From: an uncultured Eubacteriales bacterium | GTDB taxonomy: Bacteria; Bacillota; Clostridia; Oscillospirales; Acutalibacteraceae | Direction of reading: 5' to 3' | Length of the DNA: 7,520 nucleotides | NCBI GenBank assembly: GCA_934463265.1 | Contig: CAKSIU010000032.1 | Span: forward strand, 1-7,520 | Translations under genes and position numbers: made by a program | The notes under the pieces: generated by a model | What the model saw: the letters and a program-made list of their open reading frames with translations, nothing else | What the model was told of the DNA's origin: nothing | The model's database searches: none | Shown here: one piece after another, positions 1 to 6,312 of the stretch | Position numbering within the stretch: the stretch's first letter is position 1 | How the letters are laid out: each line of letters begins with the position of its first letter

Positions 1-74
1 TTTTTAAGCACAATTTATAGTGCTACTTCTTAAAATGTTTCTAAATTTGTGTCCTTTTTATTGACTGTAGTCCA
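1..74. mobile_element. Partial copy of a MITE-like inverted-repeat element (right arm, centre and a broken left arm)
   Basis: Positions 20-74 are identical over 55 bp to the right arm of the palindromic element at 5561-5615, and are therefore also the reverse complement of its left arm at 5498-5552. The 8-nt centre (12-19, aatttata) is the reverse complement of the centre of the other copy, so this copy has the opposite orientation. Only gcac of the inner left arm (8-11) is preserved. Before it, tttttaa does not continue the expected arm unless about 6 nt are missing. The element ends at 74 in ...GTAGTCCA. It supplies the stop codon of the adjacent minus-strand gene. Whether a full left arm or a longer insertion sequence lies outside the window cannot be seen. 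Confidence 0.75.
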
Positions 75-1041
75 GTGGTAGTCTACAGCTTGAATAATCG
101 CGTTCTAAAGACGTTATACATATCCCATTAGCATAGCTTAAAATGTTTCCTCCTGATGGTAGGTCAGATTGAATCCATTTCTCTCCATTAAAAGAAAACC
201 ATAGACCGTATCCGCCTGTAATCCAATAACCATCAGCATAAATTACATTTCTGCAATTGGCCGTACTTAATTGTGTCCAATTTTTGCCGTCTGTTGAACG
301 ATAAATACCTGTCGCAAGCCATACGCCATTTCCATACGCTACTCCCTCAACAGATGTATTTACGTTCGCCTTATTCCAAGTTCGGCCATTTTCAGACCAG
401 TATATTCCGTTGTGTGCTCCAGCAACCCACAAACCATTTGCATAAGATGAACAATATAAATAAACTGCGTTCGTTATGTTAGATTGCGTCCAATCGATAC
501 TATTTGTTGAATAATAAATGCCATTGCTGTTGCCGGTAATCCAAATACCATTAACATAGCAAGGACGATATCCCCCAAGGCTTATTGATAAATTTTCCCA
601 TGTTTTGCCGTTTGTCGAATAATAATTTCCATCATACCCAAACGCTAGCCAGGTCCCATTTCCGAAAGTCACATATCTAAATTCTCCTGTCGCAACATTA
701 GATTGAATCCAACCCTTACCGTCTGTTGAGTACCATAGTCCAGTAATGTTATTCTCGTAACCATAGTGCGCTCCAGCGACCCAAATTCCGTTACCGTATG
801 CAATATCGGAAAAATATCCGTTGGTAAAGTCAGATTGAGTCCAGCTTTTACCGTTTGTTGAGTACCAAAAACCGCCTCCTGAACTATCTAAATAATCTTC
901 ATCACATCCTGCAACCCAAAGACCATCTCCATAAGCAATGCATCCAAAGTTAAAATCAATAGCATTAGTCGAATTCCAAAAGTATCCCACAGGAACTTTA
1001 TTTTCGATTACACTTCTTCTTGCTAAAATCGCATTTTTCAT
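58..1041 (-). CDS. Repeat (Asp-box-like) beta-propeller phage tail protein, probable receptor-binding protein; C-terminus fused to element
   Basis: This 327-residue protein is made of about eight 35-45 residue repeats. Each pairs a YGNGIWVAG-like strand with a YSTDGKxWTQSN-like turn, S-x-[DN]-G-x-x-W, one residue shorter than the canonical Asp-box S-x-D-x-G-x-x-W. An N-terminal half-unit (WNSTNAIDF) and a final unit ending at YANGICITS could close a ring like the velcro of a beta-propeller. The start is the ATG at 1041, preceded by GAAGAGGTG at good distance and overlapping the tandem stops of the upstream gene. The last five residues (LDYSQ) and the TAA come from the repeat element at 58-74, so the natural C-terminus has been replaced. 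Position at the end of the tail module and similarity to its neighbour suggest a receptor- or glycan-binding adhesion protein of the virion. That role is inferred from fold and context. Confidence 0.72.
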   Translation of the reverse strand: MKNAILARRSVIENKVPVGYFWNSTNAIDFNFGCIAYGDGLWVAGCDEDYLDSSGGGFWYSTNGKSWTQSDFTNGYFSDIAYGNGIWVAGAHYGYENNITGLWYSTDGKGWIQSNVATGEFRYVTFGNGTWLAFGYDGNYYSTNGKTWENLSISLGGYRPCYVNGIWITGNSNGIYYSTNSIDWTQSNITNAVYLYCSSYANGLWVAGAHNGIYWSENGRTWNKANVNTSVEGVAYGNGVWLATGIYRSTDGKNWTQLSTANCRNVIYADGYWITGGYGLWFSFNGEKWIQSDLPSGGNILSYANGICITSLERDYSSCRLPLDYSQ

Positions 1042-1043
1042 TA

Positions 1044-2147
1044 TTACACCTCTTCCAATAACGGAGTTGAATAATATAACCCCGCAGAGCTGGAGGTCGA
1101 TGCGGCAATCCATATTCCATTCTTCATATACGTAAATTTAGTAAATTGCCCAGTTCTTAAATTTGTTTGCGACCATATAATCCCATCTTTGGAGTAATAA
1201 ATGCCAGAGCCAGTTGTACCGTTAGTTGTACCTCCAACAAAACCGCCATTTCCATATTCTTTACAACTCAGGTAAAGTCCATTGCTATTAGAGCTATACC
1301 AAGTTCGGCCATCTAATGAATAATGGTCGCGGCCGACCCAAACTCCACTACCATATCGTATAGGTTGATAACCAGACATTATATTTGATTGCGTCCAAGT
1401 TACGCCATCGGTAGAATAAAGATACCCACCACTGGCACCTCCAGTTACCCATACTCCGTCAGCATATTTGAACTCATAATTATAATTTTCGGTTACGTTT
1501 GATTGTGTCCAGTTTTGGCCATCTAATGAATAGTAAACACCTACCTTATTGCTTGAGTTTGCACTGGAAGTTAACCAAACTCCATTTTCGCAGTAAACAG
1601 AGCTAAAGTTCCCCGACGTAATGTTAGATTGTTCCCAGACTTGTCCATTTGTGGAGTAGTATAATCCGCTATTATAAGTTCCTGCTACCCAAATCCCGTT
1701 TTTGCAGCTAATCGAGTATAATTGCGTGGAAATATTAGATGCTATCCAATTTTCCCCGTTAGTCGAATAATAAGTATTACTGTTTCCACTTGCTGCCCAA
1801 ACTCCATTTGCATAGTGCAATGAAGTTATGCTTGATGTGATGTTAGATTGTTCCCAAATCTTTCCATTGATAGAATAATATATGCCGTCATATCCGCCTG
1901 CTACCCAAGTTTCGTTGTCAAAAATAATTATTTTGAAATTTCCTGATGAAATATTGGTCTGAGACCAAACTTTCCCATCGGTGGAGTAATACAAACCAGC
2001 ATTACAACCCGCAACTATAATGGAGTCAGCACTGTAAAAGCAATAGAAGTACCCGCTTGTAACATTTGACTGATACCAATATCGGCCATTATTTGGCAAA
2101 ATCGTCTTTGAAATTTGGTTCATTTGTTTTAAAATTGCTTCTCCCAT
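1044..2147 (-). CDS. Repeat (Asp-box-like) beta-propeller phage tail protein, paralogue of the next gene
   Basis: A 367-residue protein built of about nine units with the pattern xNGVWVAG ... GLYYSTDGKVWxQSN. Eight turn motifs S-x-[DN]-G-x-x-W are clear. The N-terminal half-motif (NGRYWYQSN) and the C-terminal half (GLYYST then LLEEV) look like the two halves of one closing blade. The short N-terminal stretch (MGEAILKQMNQISKTIL) resembles that of the following gene and may be the attachment segment. The ATG at 2147 is chosen over the longer GTG at 2165 because GAGGTAG lies about six bases upstream of it. The gene starts 5 bp after the BppU stop and ends in TAATAATG, coupling it to the next gene. 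Likely role: virion surface protein binding a host receptor, next to the baseplate. The function is inferred; no catalytic residues can be named. Confidence 0.72.
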   Translation of the reverse strand: MGEAILKQMNQISKTILPNNGRYWYQSNVTSGYFYCFYSADSIIVAGCNAGLYYSTDGKVWSQTNISSGNFKIIIFDNETWVAGGYDGIYYSINGKIWEQSNITSSITSLHYANGVWAASGNSNTYYSTNGENWIASNISTQLYSISCKNGIWVAGTYNSGLYYSTNGQVWEQSNITSGNFSSVYCENGVWLTSSANSSNKVGVYYSLDGQNWTQSNVTENYNYEFKYADGVWVTGGASGGYLYSTDGVTWTQSNIMSGYQPIRYGSGVWVGRDHYSLDGRTWYSSNSNGLYLSCKEYGNGGFVGGTTNGTTGSGIYYSKDGIIWSQTNLRTGQFTKFTYMKNGIWIAASTSSSAGLYYSTPLLEEV

Positions 2148-2152
2148 ATGCA

Positions 2153-3775
2153 CTACCTCACACAAAGTATTTGAATGTTTATATTTATGCTGGGAGCAGA
2201 ATCATAACAATATACTGTGATGTTGTCATTTTGAGTTGTAATCTTACTTACTAAACTCCAAGCGTCTAATTCGTTTTTAGCCGTTTCTATTGATGTACTT
2301 TGGATTAAATCAACAATCGGATTATCAGTTGCCAAAATCCCTGGAATTTCGATCGTCTGTAAATATTCGCTGCTGTCTCCGGTTGCCCAAACTGTACCAA
2401 TTTCTGCTGTGTATGTTACAGACATACTCCCACCTCCGCTGACAACTAAATCAACAATCTTCTGGTTATCTGGAGTAATTAAAGTTCCATTTAATTTTAC
2501 GCCTTGAATTGCTGAATCGGCCTTGGCTCCTTGCTCAGCTGTGGCGCCACCAAAATCTTCAAAAACTATGTTGACTTGGCGGTTTATGTCCGGCGAAATA
2601 TGTGTGCCGTTTAGCTGAATCCCTTGAATTGCAAAATCGGCTTTTTGGCCTTGCTCCTCTGTTGCAGCTCCGATATTTTCCGGCTTTATCTGTTGCCAGG
2701 TATTATCATTCCTAAGAAAAACTGAGTTGTCTGCAGCCTGTACTGCCGGAACGTGCTCACCATGATTAACTGGCGCTGCGCCTACATCTGTGGCCGAAAG
2801 CAAAATATCATTTGACAGTGCTTTTTGATTAATCGTTCTTGTTTTGGGAACGGCTTCAATATCTGCAGCGGTTATCGTAATATCGTTGGACAAAGATTTT
2901 CCGTTAACTGTTCGCACAATCGGCACCGCTTCTATATTTTCCGGAGTTACATTCACAATATTACTGCTATCTGGCAAAATCGCTGTACCATTGCCTCGAA
3001 TGCCTTGGATGGCGCTGTCTGCCTTTGCTCCTTGCTCGCTGGACGCTGCACCAACATCTGAGTAAGAAAGAGTTATATCGCTTGATAATTCTTTTTTATT
3101 AATTGTTCTGTTTTTCGGCACAGCCCCGATATTTTCGGGTGTTATACTTACTGCATTATTCGAATCTGGAATAATAATTTTGCCTTCGCCTAAAATATTT
3201 TGAATAGCACTGTCTGATTTTTTACCTTGAGCCGCTGTTGCATACTCTGAACCATGTTTTCCGTCAAGTAAATCGGCGTCCAGCCTACTGCCTTCGCCGT
3301 CCATGGACATTATTTTTTCCATGATGTTTTCATCAGAATACGCGTCCATCACTTTCTTAACGTCAGCTAAAGCCTCATCAAGTACTGTAAATTCCGATGT
3401 GCTCTCGACTGCCGATTCAAAATCGGTGCATCGAACAATTTCAATATTAAGACCTTTTATTTTGAGCTTTGTAAGCTCATCGTCCAAAATATCAATCTCG
3501 CAATCCCGCATAATTCCGGGAACAATTGACATTTGTGAGGTCATCGCAAGATTTACAATACCTTTTTGCGCGTCGATAACCTCGCAGTAGTTGAAAATCA
3601 AATTCCCATCGGGTTTTGTGGCATAAAAAATGACGGTTTTATCCGTCAAATTAAAGGCTTTTTTCTTATCTAGAATTTTAATTTCCAAAAATCTCGAATT
3701 GACTTCGCCCTGATTGACTTTAACTCGAATATCATTCGGCTGCCAAACGTCGAGTGTCACTAATGTTGTTGTCAT
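2153..3775 (-). CDS. BppU-family phage baseplate upper protein with tail-fibre repeats
   Basis: A 540-residue structural protein. Residues 1-130 match the N-terminal type of BppU-family baseplate proteins (beta-rich, with LDVWQPNDI, FYATKPDGNLI, VPGIMRDCEIDI), which attach receptor-binding parts to the tail tip. Residues 130-160 are helical, followed by DADLLDGKHGSEYA, a motif common in tail fibres. Residues 182-446 hold two interleaved repeat types: four units of the kind QGxKADSAIQGIxLNGTxI and three of the kind RTINxKxLSNDITLxxxDVGAA. Residues 449-540 form a C-terminal domain after a GGGS linker. The ATG at 3775 follows GAGGGGGA with a 5-nt gap; a TTG 15 nt upstream would lie inside that ribosome site, so it was not used. 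It overlaps the upstream small gene by 44 bp and precedes the two propeller genes, as expected for a siphophage baseplate operon. Confidence 0.85.
   Translation of the reverse strand: MTTTLVTLDVWQPNDIRVKVNQGEVNSRFLEIKILDKKKAFNLTDKTVIFYATKPDGNLIFNYCEVIDAQKGIVNLAMTSQMSIVPGIMRDCEIDILDDELTKLKIKGLNIEIVRCTDFESAVESTSEFTVLDEALADVKKVMDAYSDENIMEKIMSMDGEGSRLDADLLDGKHGSEYATAAQGKKSDSAIQNILGEGKIIIPDSNNAVSITPENIGAVPKNRTINKKELSSDITLSYSDVGAASSEQGAKADSAIQGIRGNGTAILPDSSNIVNVTPENIEAVPIVRTVNGKSLSNDITITAADIEAVPKTRTINQKALSNDILLSATDVGAAPVNHGEHVPAVQAADNSVFLRNDNTWQQIKPENIGAATEEQGQKADFAIQGIQLNGTHISPDINRQVNIVFEDFGGATAEQGAKADSAIQGVKLNGTLITPDNQKIVDLVVSGGGSMSVTYTAEIGTVWATGDSSEYLQTIEIPGILATDNPIVDLIQSTSIETAKNELDAWSLVSKITTQNDNITVYCYDSAPSININIQILCVR
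2438..3232 (-). repeat. Degenerate coding repeats in the BppU-like protein
   Basis: Residues 182-446 of the baseplate protein consist of imperfect repeats. One type (EQGxKADSAIQGIxLNGT) occurs near residues 182, 247, 375 and 414; the other (RTINxKxLSNDI) near 223, 288 and 313. A GTINGKxLxNDI-like pattern is typical of fibrous shaft regions of phage tail proteins. The copies are diverged at DNA level, so this is an old duplication and not a recent slippage array. Confidence 0.75.
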
Positions 3776-3977
3776 TTTGCTCCCCCTCAATATTTAAATT
3801 AAATGTTTGTGAATTTTGCGATTTAGAAATTTCCAGTGAAGAAATAATCTCATCTTTACTTTCATCATCTAAATCATTGACTCTGTAAATTAAATATCCT
3901 TTCGCCAAAAACTCATCAAATTTATCAGGATTAAGAAAAATTGCTGTTCCATTGCGTTTGGCTTTATAAACTTCCAT
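3732..3977 (-). CDS. Small phage tail-module protein of unknown function (81 aa)
   Basis: I do not recognise this protein. It is 81 residues: a short basic, beta-like start (MEVYKAKRNGTAIFLNPDKF), an acidic helical middle (DLDDESKDEIISSLEISKS) and a polar tail rich in N and D. No signal peptide or membrane segment is visible. The start is the ATG at 3977, since AAGGGGG lies 6 nt upstream; an ATG at 4022 in the same frame has no such site and would overlap the previous gene by 59 bp. The gene overlaps the upstream gene by 14 bp and the BppU gene by 44 bp, so it is translated within the tail operon. Small genes at this place between Tal and BppU are often tail accessory or chaperone-like proteins, but nothing here proves that. 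Confidence 0.7.
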   Translation of the reverse strand: MEVYKAKRNGTAIFLNPDKFDEFLAKGYLIYRVNDLDDESKDEIISSLEISKSQNSQTFNLNIEGEQNDNNISDTRRLAAE

Positions 3978-4236
3978 CGGCTGCCCCCTTAAAGTCATTA
4001 ATTGACGCTGTATGTTTTTCAACTTTTTCTTCGCTGACTGTTGGTATTTCTTCGTTCAACTTAAGAATAAATTTTTCTAAATCTTGGCTTTTTAATTTTC
4101 TAACTTGGCATAATACGCCTTCTAAAATTTTCTCCATAAGTCCAGCCGAAAGCTGGCCTTCCTGCATTTTTTGATAAATAAATTCTTCAATTTCAGTTTG
4201 CATTAAACTCATTGCGTGCTCGATTGGTATGTTCAT
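3964..4236 (-). CDS. Small helical phage tail-module protein of unknown function (90 aa)
   Basis: I do not recognise this protein. It has 90 residues and is predicted mainly alpha-helical: MNIPIEHAMSLMQTEIEEFI and the following KMQEGQLSAGLMEKILEGVL look like two amphipathic helices. A third segment (VRKLKSQDLEKFILKLNEE) is followed by a polar tail. There is no membrane or export signal. The ATG at 4236 has a strong GAGGGGG site 7 nt upstream, which itself overlaps the stop codon of the Tal-like gene. The next gene begins inside its last 14 bp. Order and coupling place it in the baseplate operon; a structural or assembly role is inference only. Confidence 0.72.
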   Translation of the reverse strand: MNIPIEHAMSLMQTEIEEFIYQKMQEGQLSAGLMEKILEGVLCQVRKLKSQDLEKFILKLNEEIPTVSEEKVEKHTASINDFKGAADGSL

Positions 4237-4248
4237 TTGTTTTCCCCC

Positions 4249-5523
4249 TCATAGAGATGTTGTCATAAGGCCTTTTGTGAATGTAATAGTTCTTGTATTC
4301 CAAGAAATAGTACCGTCGCCGTTATCAGAAATATTTGTGACAAACGTTTGGGATGCGGATTGCCCTTGATAATACGTCCCACTTGTACCCGGACCTAAAT
4401 AATCAGCAACACCAAATTTGGGCGTTGCTATCACAAGTCCATTTGTTCCCGCAATCCGTGGCCCAGGGTTTCCATCAACCTGGTGGTTAAATGAAATGTA
4501 ACCAGACTCTCCAGAACTGTTTCCGCCAATTAATCGACCATTGCTTAGTTTTACGTATCCATAAGTGCCTCCAGTTTCGAGTGTACCGGAAATATCAGCA
4601 CTTGTGCAGGTTATTTTCCCACTACTGCTAAGCGTAAAATAAGTTGATGAAATTGAAATACGGTTGCTTGAAATTGTGATTTTATCGCTTTCAGTGCTGA
4701 TTTGGCTGCTCACATCTCCCTTGGATACTTTCAGTGTAATATTACTGGCGTTTTGTGAAATTGAAGAAGAAAGCGTTGTTTCGGCATTTTTAGCTCGCGT
4801 AACCTCACTTGTAATAGAGTCAGCTGTCTGTTTTATTGACGACGACAGTGTTTCCTCTACGCCCTTTGCGCGGCTAATTTCCTGTGTAATAGTACTTGAA
4901 AGCTCTCCATCTGCTGCCTTGAATGCCTGAGTTACAGAAGCTTCAACGCCATTTATCGAGTCTGTGACACTTTTCTTGTATTCCTGCGAAAGACTTCCTG
5001 CTTCAACCGAACCAGCTTTTATCAAGGCTCCATTAATCGTCCCGGCAGTAATGAAGTCTGCAACAATAGCGCCGTCCATTGTCATTGCGAGAGCAAATGG
5101 ACCGTTGACTCCAGTCGAGCTGTATCCAAGCCCAGATAAATTCCAGCGCCAGACTCTTTGAGCACTATTCATATCGGGCGTATCCATAATGAAAATTTCT
5201 TGCGGCTTTTCAGATGGATGAAGCACAACATAACCCCCAGAATTGCCCGTGATTAGCTGCGTTGCGTTTATTATTGCTTGTTCAAGCGCTGTTGTAGTTT
5301 CTGCTTTTTGTTGTTTAACATATTGTTTTTGAACATCGCCATACTTTGGATTGGCGTTTCCCAAAATTACTTTGTTGTAACGCCTTGACAGAGCGTCAAA
5401 CTCATAGCTTATGACTTTGGCTGAAAGTTCGATATTCAAATTTTCATGAAAAATTTGTACTGTGTCACCGATATAAACTTTTTCTAGAACCGCAAAATGG
5501 ACTACAGTCAATAAAAAGGACAC
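4249..5523 (-). CDS. 5'-truncated phage tail-associated protein (Tal / tail endopeptidase family, C-terminal part)
   Basis: The 424-codon frame holds only the C-terminal part of a phage minor structural / tail-associated lysin protein. Residues 11-65 (VYIGDTVQIF ... VILGN) match the end of the conserved hub domain. About 90-165 is the GGYVVLHPSEKPQEIFIMDT and DFITAGTINGALIKAGS segment typical of clostridial Tal proteins. About 175-295 is a coiled coil with repeated AKxxETTLSSSI units, and 300-424 is a Gly/Ser-rich beta domain. The usual N-terminal several hundred residues are missing. The first eight residues (MSFLLTVV) and most of the ninth codon are encoded by the palindromic element at 5498-5615, and the apparent GTG start lacks a ribosome site and has an in-frame stop just upstream. 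This is best read as a disrupted gene whose native sequence starts at 5497. It probably produces no working tail hub. Confidence 0.8.
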   Translation of the reverse strand: MSFLLTVVHFAVLEKVYIGDTVQIFHENLNIELSAKVISYEFDALSRRYNKVILGNANPKYGDVQKQYVKQQKAETTTALEQAIINATQLITGNSGGYVVLHPSEKPQEIFIMDTPDMNSAQRVWRWNLSGLGYSSTGVNGPFALAMTMDGAIVADFITAGTINGALIKAGSVEAGSLSQEYKKSVTDSINGVEASVTQAFKAADGELSSTITQEISRAKGVEETLSSSIKQTADSITSEVTRAKNAETTLSSSISQNASNITLKVSKGDVSSQISTESDKITISSNRISISSTYFTLSSSGKITCTSADISGTLETGGTYGYVKLSNGRLIGGNSSGESGYISFNHQVDGNPGPRIAGTNGLVIATPKFGVADYLGPGTSGTYYQGQSASQTFVTNISDNGDGTISWNTRTITFTKGLMTTSL

Positions 5524-5615
5524 AAATTTAGAAACATTTTAAGAAGTAGCACTATAAATTGTGCTACTTCTTAAAATGTTTCTAAATTTGTGTCCTTTTT
5601 ATTGACTGTAGTCCA
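5498..5615. mobile_element. 118-bp palindromic MITE-like element (55-bp perfect inverted repeats)
   Basis: Positions 5498-5552 and 5561-5615 are perfect reverse complements over all 55 bp, separated by the 8-nt centre tataaatt. The ends are TGGACTACAG and its complement. TG...CA ends of this form resemble terminal repeats of IS3-type insertion sequences; that assignment is from memory and not certain. The element encodes no transposase, so it would depend on a related IS elsewhere. Flanks are aaaa on the left and attt on the right, giving no 3-4 bp target duplication; an AAT duplication appears only if the terminal T/A is excluded. A second, partial copy lies at 1-74. It separates the leftward phage operon from rightward genes and would form a very strong hairpin in RNA or single-stranded DNA. 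Confidence 0.8.
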
Positions 5616-5655
5616 ATTTTTTGGTAAACCAAATTTTATAAGTATTCGCGGAAAC

Positions 5656-6023
5656 ATGGATGAATTCTGGAGATTGGCAAGCAAGATAAAATCAGAGCTT
5701 GGTGATAAAGGATATTATTTGGATAAATATCTAAATGTGCTATTTGAAACGCTTGCAGATTTAGATTTAGCTACTGCTTCTTCGGTAGCAGATGACATTT
5801 GTTGGGGTATTCTTGCAGACTGCTATATCGTTTGCGGAGACAATGAAGATTTGATAAAGAAAAAAGTATATTTATTGAAATCGTTAAAAAATATATTGAC
5901 AGCCACCTGGTAGATTTTAAAGAAGAACATACTAAAGTAGAATTTTATGCAGGAAAAATAGTACTTGAAAATCTCGAAATGATACATAAAGAATTAAAAA
6001 ACAATATAAAAATAAAGTGCTAA
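5656..6023 (+). pseudogene. Frameshifted gene for a small helical protein of unknown function
   Basis: The frame from ATG 5656 runs 70 codons (MDEFWRLASKIKSELGDKGY ... GDNEDLIKKK) and then leaves good coding sequence, ending at TAG 5913. From about 5865 the frame one base back stays open for over 50 codons (IFIEIVKKYIDSHLVDFKEE ... NIKIKC) to the TAA at 6021-6023. The join lies at six consecutive A residues (5860-5865); one more A would give a single protein of about 122 residues, acidic and all-helical. I do not recognise the family. The open frame also extends upstream to a GTG at 5590 inside the palindromic element, and FFGKPNFISIRGN before the ATG may be native, so the 5' end could also be lost. 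The ribosome site (GCGGA) is weak. A sequencing error in the A run is an alternative to true decay. Confidence 0.6.
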
Positions 6024-6244
6024 TGAAAATCGACTATCCCGTAGCAAACAGTTATTTCCCCAAAAGATCTTCTATCGTAGGAGAAGAAGAAATGGAAGAT
6101 TTTAATAACGTTATGGCAGAAGCATTTGTTTTTGGGCCAATTGGATTATTGGCTACACAGCATTCTGTGGTACGAGCGGTAGGAATGCTCCTCTATCGTG
6201 ACCCTGAAAGCTCTAAGCAAATATATCAACTGATGATAAAATAG
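6023..6244 (+). CDS. Small protein of unknown function (73 aa), coupled to the preceding gene
   Basis: A 73-residue protein that I do not recognise. It begins MKIDYPVANSYFPKRSSIVG, continues with an acidic stretch (EEEMEDFNN) and then a moderately hydrophobic segment (VMAEAFVFGPIGLLATQHSV) too polar to be called a membrane helix with confidence. The ATG at 6023 overlaps the TAA that ends the restored upstream frame (TAATG), indicating translational coupling; the ribosome site is otherwise poor. A GTG at 6017 in the same frame is possible but less likely. A hairpin terminator follows about 20 bp after the stop, so it is the last gene of its transcript. The two small genes together resemble small accessory pairs such as immunity or anti-phage genes only in a general way. 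Confidence 0.55.
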   Translation: MKIDYPVANSYFPKRSSIVGEEEMEDFNNVMAEAFVFGPIGLLATQHSVVRAVGMLLYRDPESSKQIYQLMIK

Positions 6245-6262
6245 TAAAGCCTTTCAAGTTAT

Positions 6263-6306
6263 ACTTTCTTCTATAAAAATCTGTATGAAGAAAGTTGATT
6301 CTTTTT
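6263..6306 (+). terminator. Probable rho-independent terminator
   Basis: A perfect 9-bp stem (ACTTTCTTC at 6263-6271 with GAAGAAAGT at 6287-6295) encloses a 15-nt loop and is followed by a T-rich stretch with TTTTT at 6302-6306. The stem is not GC-rich and the T run sits a few bases after it, so efficiency is uncertain. It lies after the 73-aa gene and before the abiE promoter, where a transcription end is expected. Confidence 0.55.
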
Positions 6307-6312
6307 CATCGA

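Noticed and set aside
58..2147. Diversity-generating retroelement targets in the propeller genes
   Set aside because: No reverse transcriptase, template repeat or adenine-biased variable region is seen in the window; the internal repeats are ordinary protein repeats.
2066..3590. Several plus-strand open frames opposite the tail genes
   Set aside because: They lie antisense to well-supported coding sequence, lack ribosome sites and show no recognisable protein features.
5498..5615. The palindrome as a simple bidirectional transcription terminator
   Set aside because: Arms of 55 bp, IS-like ends and a second copy at 1-74 go far beyond a terminator, although it could incidentally stop transcription.
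5495..5618. AAT target-site duplication around the palindrome
   Set aside because: It only appears if the terminal T and A are left out of the element, yet all three visible ends share TGG/CCA. In AT-rich flanks a 3-bp match is weak evidence.
5860..5866. AAAAAAG slippery heptamer as a programmed -1 frameshift site
   Set aside because: The upstream frame reads AAA AAA GTA and not A AAA AAG, so the codon alignment is wrong for standard -1 slippage, and no stimulatory structure is evident. An indel in the A run is simpler.
5590..5913. Plus-strand frame starting GTG at 5590 as the true gene start
   Set aside because: Its first eight residues come from the element and are the same as those of the opposite-strand frame. 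No ribosome site is present; ATG 5656 is the more defensible start.
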